A program made the position numbers and the translations under genes. A DNA stretch of 64,000 bases from JALCLA01 sp965653565 (GTDB lineage: Bacteria; Pseudomonadota; Gammaproteobacteria; Xanthomonadales; Xanthomonadaceae). This document shows positions 31,713 through 38,379 of the stretch, piece after piece. The notes below the pieces were generated by a model. It was not told the DNA's origin and made no database searches. It worked only from the letters and a program-made list of their open reading frames with translations. The DNA is taken from assembly GCA_965653565.1 (NCBI GenBank), contig CBFHAI010000024.1, positions 1 to 64,000 of the forward strand, written 5' to 3'. How positions within the stretch are numbered: position 1 is the first letter of the stretch; each line of letters opens with the position of its first letter.

Positions 31713-33743
31713 ATGCTTGAGCAGTATGGCTTGATGCTCGCGCTCGTCTGTGCGGGGCTGGCAATTATCTATGGGGTGGTGACGGCACGCTGGGTTCTGG
31801 CGCAGCCGGCCGGCAACGAGCGCATGCAACAGATCGCCGCGGCCGTGCAGGAGGGGGCGGGGGCCTACCTGCGGCGCCAGTACACGACGATCGCGATCGT
31901 CGGTGCGATCCTGTTCGTGGTGATCGGTTTCGCGCTGGAAAGCTGGCCGACGGCGATCGGCTTCCTGATCGGCGCGGTGCTTTCGGGCCTGGCCGGCTTC
32001 ATCGGCATGTTCGTCTCGGTGCGCGCCAACGTGCGCACGGCGCAGGCGGCCACGCTCGGCTTGAACCCGGCGCTCAATGTCAGCTTCAAGGGCGGCGCCA
32101 TCACCGGCATGCTGGTGGTCGGCCTGGGCCTGCTCGGCGTGGCGGGCTACTTCATGTTCGTCATCGGCAACAGCGTGCCGTCGGCCGAAACGCTGCGCGA
32201 TGCACTGCAACCGATGATCGGCCTGGCCTTCGGTTCCTCGCTGATCTCGATCTTCGCGCGCCTGGGCGGCGGCATCTTCACCAAGGGTGCGGACGTCGGC
32301 GCGGACCTCGTCGGCAAGGTGGAAGCCGGCATCCCGGAAGACGATCCGCGCAACCCGGCCGTGATCGCCGACAACGTCGGCGACAACGTCGGCGACTGCG
32401 CCGGCATGGCCGCCGACCTGTTCGAAACCTACGCCGTGACGGTGATCGCCGCGATGCTGATCGCCGGCATTTCGTACTCGATCTACGGCTGGAACGGCGT
32501 GCTGTATCCGCTGGTACTGGGCTCGGTCTCGATCATCGCCTCGATCATCGGCACCTTCTTCGTCAAGGCGCGCGATGGCGGCAAGATCATGAATGCGCTG
32601 TACCGAGGCCTCGGCGTTTCCGGCCTGCTGGCGGCGATCGCGTTCTACTTCGTGTCGCGCGAAATGTTCGCCGACGTGATCGCGATGCCGCTGTTCTATT
32701 GCGCGCTGATCGGCTTGGGCCTCACCGCCGCGCTGGTATTCATCACCGAGCTTTACACCGCCACCGAATACGGCGCGGTGCGGCAGGTGGCGAAGGCGTC
32801 GGAAACCGGCCACGGCACCAATGTGATCGCGGGTCTGGCGGTGTCGATGAAGTCGACCGCCGCGCCGGTGCTGGCGGTAGCCGCGGCGATCTGGGGCTGC
32901 TATGAACTGGCCGGCCTGTACGGCGTGGCGACGGCGGCGGTATCGATGTTGTCGATGGCCGGCATGATCGTCGCGCTCGACGCCTACGGCCCGATCACCG
33001 ACAACGCCGGCGGCATCGCCGAAATGAGCGGCATGGACAAGGAAGTGCGCAAGACCACCGACGCGCTCGACGCCGTCGGCAACACCACCAAGGCGGTGAC
33101 GAAAGGCTACGCGATCGGTTCGGCCGGCCTGGCCGCGATCGTGCTGTTCGCCGACTACGCGCACAAGCTGGAAGAATCCGGCGCCCAGGTGAACTTCTCG
33201 ATCAACAATCCCGATGTCGTCATCGGCCTGTTGATCGGCGGCATGATCCCCTACCTGTTCGGCGCCTTCGCGATGCAGGCGGTGGGCCGCGCCGCCGGTG
33301 CGGTGGTGGAAGAAGTGCGCCGCCAGTTCCGCGAAATCCCCGGCATCATGGAAGGCACCGGCAAGCCGCAATACGACAAGGCCGTCGACCTGCTGACCAA
33401 GTCGGCGATCAAGGAAATGATCATCCCGTCGCTGCTGCCGCTGATCATCCCGATCCTGGTCGGCATGACGCTCGGCGCCGACGCCCTCGGCGGCCTGCTG
33501 ATGGGCACCATCGTCACCGGCCTGTTCGTCGCCATCTCGATGTGCACCGGCGGCGGCGCCTGGGACAACGCCAAGAAATACATCGAAGAAGGCCACCACG
33601 GCGGCAAGGGCTCCGAAGCCCACAAAGCCGCCGTCACCGGCGACACCGTCGGCGATCCCTACAAGGACACCGCCGGCCCCGCCATCAACCCGCTGATCAA
33701 GATCATCAACATCGTGGCGCTGCTGCTGGTGCCGCTGCTCTGA
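31713..33743 (+). CDS. hppA: Membrane-bound proton-pumping pyrophosphatase, K+-independent
   Basis: A 676-residue polytopic membrane PPase that couples PPi hydrolysis to H+ export. The PPi-binding motif DVGADLVGKVE near residue 195 and the Asp-rich IADNVGDNVGDCAGMAADLFETY near 220 are intact, as is the late GGAWDNAKKYIEEG motif. The subclass-defining segment reads GNTTKAVTKG with Lys460 and Thr463; potassium-dependent enzymes have Ala and Gly there, so this one is predicted K+-independent. The start MLEQYGLML gives the normal first helix. It ends just before a strong terminator, and its last 20 codons are duplicated 3.6 kb downstream. Confidence 0.97.
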   Translation: MLEQYGLMLALVCAGLAIIYGVVTARWVLAQPAGNERMQQIAAAVQEGAGAYLRRQYTTIAIVGAILFVVIGFALESWPTAIGFLIGAVLSGLAGFIGMFVSVRANVRTAQAATLGLNPALNVSFKGGAITGMLVVGLGLLGVAGYFMFVIGNSVPSAETLRDALQPMIGLAFGSSLISIFARLGGGIFTKGADVGADLVGKVEAGIPEDDPRNPAVIADNVGDNVGDCAGMAADLFETYAVTVIAAMLIAGISYSIYGWNGVLYPLVLGSVSIIASIIGTFFVKARDGGKIMNALYRGLGVSGLLAAIAFYFVSREMFADVIAMPLFYCALIGLGLTAALVFITELYTATEYGAVRQVAKASETGHGTNVIAGLAVSMKSTAAPVLAVAAAIWGCYELAGLYGVATAAVSMLSMAGMIVALDAYGPITDNAGGIAEMSGMDKEVRKTTDALDAVGNTTKAVTKGYAIGSAGLAAIVLFADYAHKLEESGAQVNFSINNPDVVIGLLIGGMIPYLFGAFAMQAVGRAAGAVVEEVRRQFREIPGIMEGTGKPQYDKAVDLLTKSAIKEMIIPSLLPLIIPILVGMTLGADALGGLLMGTIVTGLFVAISMCTGGGAWDNAKKYIEEGHHGGKGSEAHKAAVTGDTVGDPYKDTAGPAINPLIKIINIVALLLVPLL

Positions 33744-33796
33744 TCGATCGCGTCAACGCGTAGCGAATAAGCCCCGGATTTCCGGGGCTTTTTTTT
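33666..33796 (+). repeat. Direct repeat, copy 1: hppA 3' end plus terminator
   Basis: This 131-base stretch (last hppA codons, stop, spacer and terminator hairpin) recurs in diverged form at 37292-37418 in the same orientation. The two copies differ by scattered substitutions and two three-base gaps inside the coding part. They bracket a two-gene islet. Confidence 0.85.
33769..33796 (+). terminator. Intrinsic terminator of hppA
   Basis: A perfect 9-base stem (AAGCCCCGG at 33769-33777, CCGGGGCTT at 33782-33790, loop ATTT) ends in a run of eight T. It lies 26 bases after the hppA stop. Confidence 0.93.
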
Positions 33797-34042
33797 GACG
33801 CGACCACCGTAGAGGTGCCCCCGATGCAGCGGCTTCATCGCGGAATCCGGGCTACTGCCCTCATGTCCGGTCTCCGCGTTTCCACTTCGCCGCATCCAAG
33901 CCACCTGCCCGTGCGCAGCAGATGCCACCGGTTGAACGCATAGCTTGGATTCGGCAATTCGCCTTCTGCACTTCTCGATGTCCACATTCGGATATCGACG
34001 CGTATCTCCGCGATGCGGCTCTATACATCAGGAGAACACGAC

Positions 34043-35233
34043 TTGAAAAAGAAACTCGTTATTGCTCTGGCGACGCTTGGCGTTTCGGTGTTCTGTCCCG
34101 TATACGCCGTCGGCTTGACTGCAGGTGCAGGGCATAGTTGCGCTCTCAATGAAGCCGGACGAGCGTACTGCTGGGGATACAACGGGCAAGGACAACTCGG
34201 CGACGGAACGACCACGACGCGCACACAACCCAAGCAGGTAGCGGTGCTCCAAGACACCCGAAAAATCAGCGCGGGCGCGCTGCACACCTGCGCCATCTCT
34301 TCCGACAAGGCCTGGTGCTGGGGCGACAACGCCAGAGGACAACTCGGCGACGGCACGAAACTCAAGAAATCCATACCGGTTGAAGTCGTTGGCTTGAACG
34401 CGATCACCGACCTGTCGGCCGGCGACTTCCATAGTTGCGCGGCGCTTACAGGCGGAACGGCATGGTGCTGGGGACGCAACAACCATGGCCAACTTGGAAA
34501 CGGTTCGCTGGTTGATAGCTCCTTCCCGGTGCAGGTCTCCGGCCTGTCAGACGTTGTCAATGTACGAACCAGTCTGAATTTCGACATCAACGTGGCTTCG
34601 CCGAATGCGTCGACGTGCGCGCTCCTGGGGAACGGCCAGGTCGCATGCTGGGGCGCAAACTCGAAAGGCACGCTGGGTGACGGAACCACACAGGATCGCC
34701 AGACACCGGTGTTTTCAGCCGGAATCCAGGACGCTGTCGGTGTCGCAATGGGTCGCGAACACACCTGTGTGGTCCATGCGAGCGGAACGGTTTCGTGCAC
34801 AGGCGCGAACTACTTCGGAGCGCTTGGCGACGGAACACAAACTGACAGAACCACGCATGTTCCGGCCCAAGGACTCAACGGTGTTTGTGCAGTAGCGGCG
34901 GGCGAGTTCCACACATGTGCATTGACCAATGCAGGCGCGGTCTATTGCTGGGGTGGAAACAATGCCGGTCAAGTCAGCCCGCCCAAAGTGGGGCAAGGTC
35001 ACGTCCCACTCCCAACGCTTCTGGCAGGAGTGTCGAACGCAATCGGAATTGCCACAGGAGTGGGACATTCGTGCGCTCGATTGAAAGACGGCTCGGTTCG
35101 ATGCTGGGGGGCCAACGGGCATGGCCAGCTTGGATCCACTACTGGTTACTCGCCGCCGCCAACTGAAATTCCCAAGTTCAGTCTGGGACTTGGCCCTTTT
35201 CAGCAATGTCATCCCGAAAAATCCGGGGACTAG
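34043..35233 (+). CDS. Secreted RCC1-repeat beta-propeller protein
   Basis: A 396-residue exported protein made almost wholly of RCC1 repeats. I count seven blades, each about 45-50 residues with a core H-[ST]-C-A...CWG-x-N-x-x-G-Q-L-G, so a closed seven-bladed propeller is expected. Nearly every blade carries a Cys pair, suggesting disulfides after export. The start is taken as TTG 34043: it follows CAGGAG by eight bases and gives a clean signal peptide (KKKLVIALATLGVSVF to VYA); ATG 34013 in frame is an alternative. Codon third positions are less G+C-rich than in neighbours. Bacterial RCC1 proteins of this type have no known function. Confidence 0.85.
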   Translation: MKKKLVIALATLGVSVFCPVYAVGLTAGAGHSCALNEAGRAYCWGYNGQGQLGDGTTTTRTQPKQVAVLQDTRKISAGALHTCAISSDKAWCWGDNARGQLGDGTKLKKSIPVEVVGLNAITDLSAGDFHSCAALTGGTAWCWGRNNHGQLGNGSLVDSSFPVQVSGLSDVVNVRTSLNFDINVASPNASTCALLGNGQVACWGANSKGTLGDGTTQDRQTPVFSAGIQDAVGVAMGREHTCVVHASGTVSCTGANYFGALGDGTQTDRTTHVPAQGLNGVCAVAAGEFHTCALTNAGAVYCWGGNNAGQVSPPKVGQGHVPLPTLLAGVSNAIGIATGVGHSCARLKDGSVRCWGANGHGQLGSTTGYSPPPTEIPKFSLGLGPFQQCHPEKSGD

Positions 35234-35239
35234 CGTGCT

Positions 35240-35285
35240 CCGCCGGAAGGCTGCGCCATTCCTTCGTAGGAACAGCCTTCTGCGG
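35240..35285. terminator. Stem-loop after the RCC1 gene
   Basis: GAAGGCTG (35246-35253) pairs with CAGCCTTC (35273-35280), with a nested TTCC/GGAA stem and outer CCGC/GCGG pairs. There is no T-run, so it is only a possible terminator or RNA-stabilising hairpin between the two islet genes. Confidence 0.4.
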
Positions 35286-35332
35286 TCAACGCCCTTGAAT
35301 GTCTTTCCTATCCGCGACCCAGGGAAACTTCA

Positions 35333-37279
35333 ATGCAGAAGTTACTAAGAATGGCTCGAACGCGTGCAAACCTGATTGGAATCTTGCTCGCAGCACTGAC
35401 GCTGAGCCCGAACGCGCGGTGCAAACAACCTGAAAACCTCCCGGCAAAAGTAGAGCTCCCTGTTGAACTCACTACCCAGCTGGGTTTCGGCGCGCAGGGC
35501 TATTCGTCATTCGGAAGGAGTGTTTCAAATATCGGGGACGTCAACGGTGATTCGTTCGATGACCTGTTGGTCGGTGCCAGTGAATTTGACTACCCCGCCA
35601 ATGAGGAGGGCGCTGCATTCGTCTACTACGGCAGCGCAAACGGTTTCGCGTCCACGCCATCGTTGATGCTGGAGGCAAACCAGGACGCGGCTTTATATGG
35701 GTGGACGGTTGGTTCTGCCGGAGATCTCAACGGCGATGGCTTGAAAGACATCTACGTCGGCGCTTTGTTCTTCGATCTGGGCCAAGAGGATGAAGGCGCG
35801 GTGTTCATCTACTTTGGCGGGGCTGGCGCGATGGACGCGAACCCGGACGCGGTCCTGCAGCAGAATATCCCTGAAGGCTACGCTGCGTTCGCCTCCGGAG
35901 TGAGCGATTTCAACGGCGACGGCTTTGACGATATTTCAGTTGCTTTGCCGAACTATTCAAACGGGGAAGCCGACGAGGGGGCGATTCTCGTCTACTACGG
36001 AGGCGCCCAATTCGACTCCGTTCCGGATCTCACCCTGGAAGGCAATGAAGCCGGCGCACAGCTTTCGGGAGCGGGCACGCTCGGCGACGTGAACATGGAT
36101 GGTTTCATCGATATCGCGCTTTTCAGTTCGATGGGAACTGCCATCTACTACGGATCCGCTGCCGGATTCGAATCGACGATAGACATTTCGGTGATCGGGA
36201 AATTTGCCGGCAATGCCGGCGATCTCAACGGAGACGGAATCGATGATCTGGCTGTTGGAAACCCGAGTGAAGCGGAAGTCGATATATTTCTGAGCCCGCA
36301 TGCCACGATCGAGTTGAATCCGGATCAAACCCTGAAGAACATTGAGCAACCCGAATCGGGCTTCGGAAGATTTGCACATGGTGATTTCGACGGAGATGGG
36401 TTTGATGATCTTGCTGTCGGAGCGCCGTATTACAACAATGACGGCACAGTCATTTTATTTCGAGGAGGAGCGAACGGACTGATTGAGGAGCCCGCGGCCC
36501 AACTTCTTCCAGAGCCAGAAGGCCTCTTTTCGTTCCTGGGGGCGCACTTCGGCACGGACATGGCAGTCTTTGGCGATCAGAATGCAGACGGGCGCGACGA
36601 ACTCGTTGTTGGTGCGTCGTTTTACCGCGACGGGATGGGCGCAGCGCTGTGGTACCACGACGCGATTGATCATCCCCTTCGTGCCAATCATCTTCACACC
36701 GTTCCCTTCCAGGTTTTCAGCGCAAGCGAAAATCTGCCGGTGGGTTCGATCGTTGGCACAGTACAGGTGTCCGACCAGGATGTAGACCAAGCCTATTCCT
36801 TCACCCTCGGGGGCATGCCGGCGTTCGCGATAGACTCTATTTCCGGTGAAATCAGCGTTGCAACAAGCCTGGACGCATCACAGTCTCCACACCACCTGTA
36901 TGTGTATGTGTCGGATGGGTTTGGCGTCACCCAGTTTGGCCAGATTCGCATCGATGTTGTCGCCGCACCGCTTCCGCCTACGGCACTCGTCGACTCTTAC
37001 GCGACGACAGTTGGCGTACCGCTCGTCGTGCCGGCGCCGGGCATCCTGTCGAATGATTTGCCGGGAAACGCAGTACCAATGACGGCCTCGGTGGAGTCGC
37101 TTCCAGCTGGGGGGATTCTGTCGCTTGAGTCGGACGGAGAATTTACTTTCACGCCGAACGTTGGATTTGTCGGCTCGACCTCGTTTACCTATAAAGCAAC
37201 GTCGCCGGCAGGGACAAGCAACACAACTACCGTGTCCATCGATGTCTTGCCGAACACCATTTTTCGGGATGGCTTCTAG
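35333..37279 (+). CDS. Secreted FG-GAP propeller protein with cadherin-like domains
   Basis: A 648-residue exported protein. After a signal sequence (to about residue 30) come seven integrin-type FG-GAP repeats, each with a calcium-loop D-x-[DN]-x-D-x-x-D such as DVNGDSFDD, DLNGDGLKD, DFNGDGFDD and DFDGDGFDD, spanning about residues 50-440: a seven-bladed, calcium-binding propeller. A cadherin-like domain (GTVQVSDQDVDQAYSF) follows near 470-545, then a bacterial cadherin/Ig-like repeat (DSYATTVGVPLVV to VSIDV). It ends IFRDGF, resembling a C-terminal motif I have seen on exported Xanthomonadales proteins. Base composition is lower in G+C than in flanking genes. Likely a cell-surface or secreted adhesion protein. 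Confidence 0.87.
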   Translation: MQKLLRMARTRANLIGILLAALTLSPNARCKQPENLPAKVELPVELTTQLGFGAQGYSSFGRSVSNIGDVNGDSFDDLLVGASEFDYPANEEGAAFVYYGSANGFASTPSLMLEANQDAALYGWTVGSAGDLNGDGLKDIYVGALFFDLGQEDEGAVFIYFGGAGAMDANPDAVLQQNIPEGYAAFASGVSDFNGDGFDDISVALPNYSNGEADEGAILVYYGGAQFDSVPDLTLEGNEAGAQLSGAGTLGDVNMDGFIDIALFSSMGTAIYYGSAAGFESTIDISVIGKFAGNAGDLNGDGIDDLAVGNPSEAEVDIFLSPHATIELNPDQTLKNIEQPESGFGRFAHGDFDGDGFDDLAVGAPYYNNDGTVILFRGGANGLIEEPAAQLLPEPEGLFSFLGAHFGTDMAVFGDQNADGRDELVVGASFYRDGMGAALWYHDAIDHPLRANHLHTVPFQVFSASENLPVGSIVGTVQVSDQDVDQAYSFTLGGMPAFAIDSISGEISVATSLDASQSPHHLYVYVSDGFGVTQFGQIRIDVVAAPLPPTALVDSYATTVGVPLVVPAPGILSNDLPGNAVPMTASVESLPAGGILSLESDGEFTFTPNVGFVGSTSFTYKATSPAGTSNTTTVSIDVLPNTIFRDGF

Positions 37280-37291
37280 GCGGTTGGTCGC

Positions 37292-37418
37292 GACACCGCC
37301 GGCGGCGATCAATCGCTGATCAAAATCATCAACATCGTGGCGCAGCTGGTACCGCTGCTCTGGTGGATCGCGTCAACGCGTAACGAAGAAGCCCCGGATT
37401 TCCGGGGCTTTTTTTTTT
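37292..37418 (+). pseudogene. Diverged copy of the hppA 3' end with terminator (islet right border)
   Basis: Thirteen bases after the FG-GAP gene stop, the sequence again reads the end of an H+-PPase: DTAGGDQSLIKIINIVAQ then LVPLL, compared with DTAGPAINPLIKIINIVALL in hppA. The stop codon of hppA is replaced by TGG, then the same spacer and the same AAGCCCCGG/CCGGGGCTT hairpin with ten T (37389-37418). No start or upstream hppA sequence is present. Two in-phase three-base gaps suggest it derives from a different, once functional hppA rather than a recent copy. It probably still terminates the FG-GAP transcript. It forms the right flank of the two-gene islet. Confidence 0.85.
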
Positions 37419-37441
37419 GCGATTGTGGGCAAGATGCGAGT

Positions 37442-37466
37442 GGTTCGACAGGCTCACCACGAACGG
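37442..37466. repeat. REP-like palindromic repeat
   Basis: GGTTCGACAGGCTCACCAC followed by GAACGG is a version of a widely dispersed intergenic repeat (typically TTCGACAAGCTCA-type palindromes with TTCG/CGAA ends). It lies just outside the islet's right border, in the 469-base gene-free stretch 37280-37748. Confidence 0.6.
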
Positions 37467-37516
37467 TTTGCGGCTTATCGCGGAGAGCGTTCCGTCGGCG
37501 CGATTCCCTCGTGTTC

Positions 37517-37544
37517 AGGGGGATCTCCGCTGAGCGATCCCCCT
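37517..37544. repeat. Hairpin in the gap upstream of ppa
   Basis: AGGGGGATC (37517-37525) and GATCCCCCT (37536-37544) form a perfect 9-base stem with a 10-base loop. No T-run follows. It belongs to the same repeat-rich gap as the REP-like element. Confidence 0.5.
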
Positions 37545-37579
37545 CATGTGCAGGATCGGGGTATCGGGGATCAATTTCA

Positions 37580-37620
37580 TTTCGATAAAACACGACAAAT
37601 ATTTTATCGAAATTTTATCG
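37580..37620. repeat. AT-rich inverted repeat TTTCGATAAAA
   Basis: TTTCGATAAAA (37580-37590) and TTTTATCGAAA (37602-37612) are perfect 11-base inverted copies 11 bases apart; a third TTTTATCG follows at 37613-37620. This stands out in such G+C-rich DNA. It could be a regulator site for ppa (start 37749) or a remnant of a mobile or integration site. Confidence 0.55.
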
Positions 37621-37748
37621 TCGGCCTGCCGCCACCCAACCCATTGATTTGGCTGGTGGTGCCGGCTGGAAAACGCCGCCATTGATGCAGCGCAACATCG
37701 ACTCGGCGTAACATACGCCCCCTTTCAAACCGCCTGCGGAGCCATCTC

Positions 37749-38303
37749 ATGGGTCTGGACCTCGTCGCCACCGGCCGCGATGTGCCGAACGAAATCAACG
37801 TCGTCATCGAGATCCCGAAGGATGCCGAGCCGGTGAAGTACGAGGTCGACAAGGCGACGGGGGCGATCTTCGTCGATCGCATCCTGTCGACGCCGATGCG
37901 TTATCCGTGCAACTACGGCTACGTGCCGCACACGCTGTGCGGCGACGGCGATCCGGTGGACGTGCTGGTGATCCTGCCGCTGCCGCTGATTCCGGGCTCG
38001 GTGATCCGCTGCCGCCCGGTCGGCATGCTGCAGATGACCGACGAGGCCGGCACCGATACCAAGCTGCTGGCGGTGCCGATCGACAAGGTGTTCTCCGGCT
38101 ACGCCCACATCCAGGACATCGGCCAGGTGTCGCAGCATTGGCTCGATCGCATCGGCCACTTCTTCGAGCACTACAAGGATCTGGAGAAGGGCAAGTGGGT
38201 GAAGATCGACGGCTGGGAGAATGCCGACGCGGCGCGCCGCGAAATCCTCGAGTCGGTGGAGCGCTATGCCGACACGCCGGAAATCGACAAGCCGCGCTTT
38301 TGA
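37749..38303 (+). CDS. ppa: Inorganic pyrophosphatase (soluble, family I)
   Basis: Ppa hydrolyses PPi to phosphate in the cytoplasm. The 184-residue family I enzyme shows EIPKDAEPVKYEVDKATG at residues 22-39, MRYPCNYGYVPHTL near 51, the metal-binding DGDPVDVLV at about 66-74, and IDKVFSGYAHIQDI near 101. Length is normal for bacterial hexameric enzymes. It is monocistronic, preceded by a 469-base repeat-rich gap. Having both this irreversible enzyme and the PPi-conserving HppA and PPi-type phosphofructokinase in one window suggests careful control of the PPi pool. Confidence 0.97.
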   Translation: MGLDLVATGRDVPNEINVVIEIPKDAEPVKYEVDKATGAIFVDRILSTPMRYPCNYGYVPHTLCGDGDPVDVLVILPLPLIPGSVIRCRPVGMLQMTDEAGTDTKLLAVPIDKVFSGYAHIQDIGQVSQHWLDRIGHFFEHYKDLEKGKWVKIDGWENADAARREILESVERYADTPEIDKPRF

Positions 38304-38344
38304 GCGGCTAGTTTCAAGCGGCTAGTTCTAAGCGACTCGTTCTG
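38303..38344 (+). repeat. Three tandem 14-base repeats after ppa
   Basis: Starting at the last base of the ppa stop codon are three 14-base units, AGCGGCTAGTTTCA, AGCGGCTAGTTCTA and AGCGACTCGTTCTG, followed by the start of a fourth. They fill the space before the terminator stem. Confidence 0.8.
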
Positions 38345-38348
38345 AGCG

Positions 38349-38379
38349 ACGCGCGGCGCATTGACGCGCCGCGCGTTTT
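38349..38379. terminator. Bidirectional terminator between ppa and the fusion gene
   Basis: ACGCGCGGCGC (38349-38359) and GCGCCGCGCGT (38366-38376) form a perfect 11-base stem with a six-base loop, followed on the plus strand by TTT. It separates the convergent ppa and hydroxylase-sulfotransferase genes. Confidence 0.7.

Noticed and set aside
31563..33623. A 686-codon minus-strand frame opposite hppA
   Set aside because: Extreme His/Arg/Asp composition without any domain; the plus strand encodes a textbook H+-PPase.
33797..34042. The gap before the RCC1 gene examined for an integrase, tRNA or att core
   Set aside because: No tRNA fold or recombinase fragment was seen. A GAATCCGGGCTAC stretch near 33843 resembles a common dispersed repeat, but the match is too partial to call.
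37337..37588. An 83-codon plus frame starting within the second hppA tail
   Set aside because: It reads through a terminator hairpin and a REP-like repeat, so it is a remnant rather than a gene.
37580..37620. AT-rich dyad considered as a chromosome dimer resolution (dif) site
   Set aside because: The arms and spacer do not match the XerC/XerD binding consensus as I know it.
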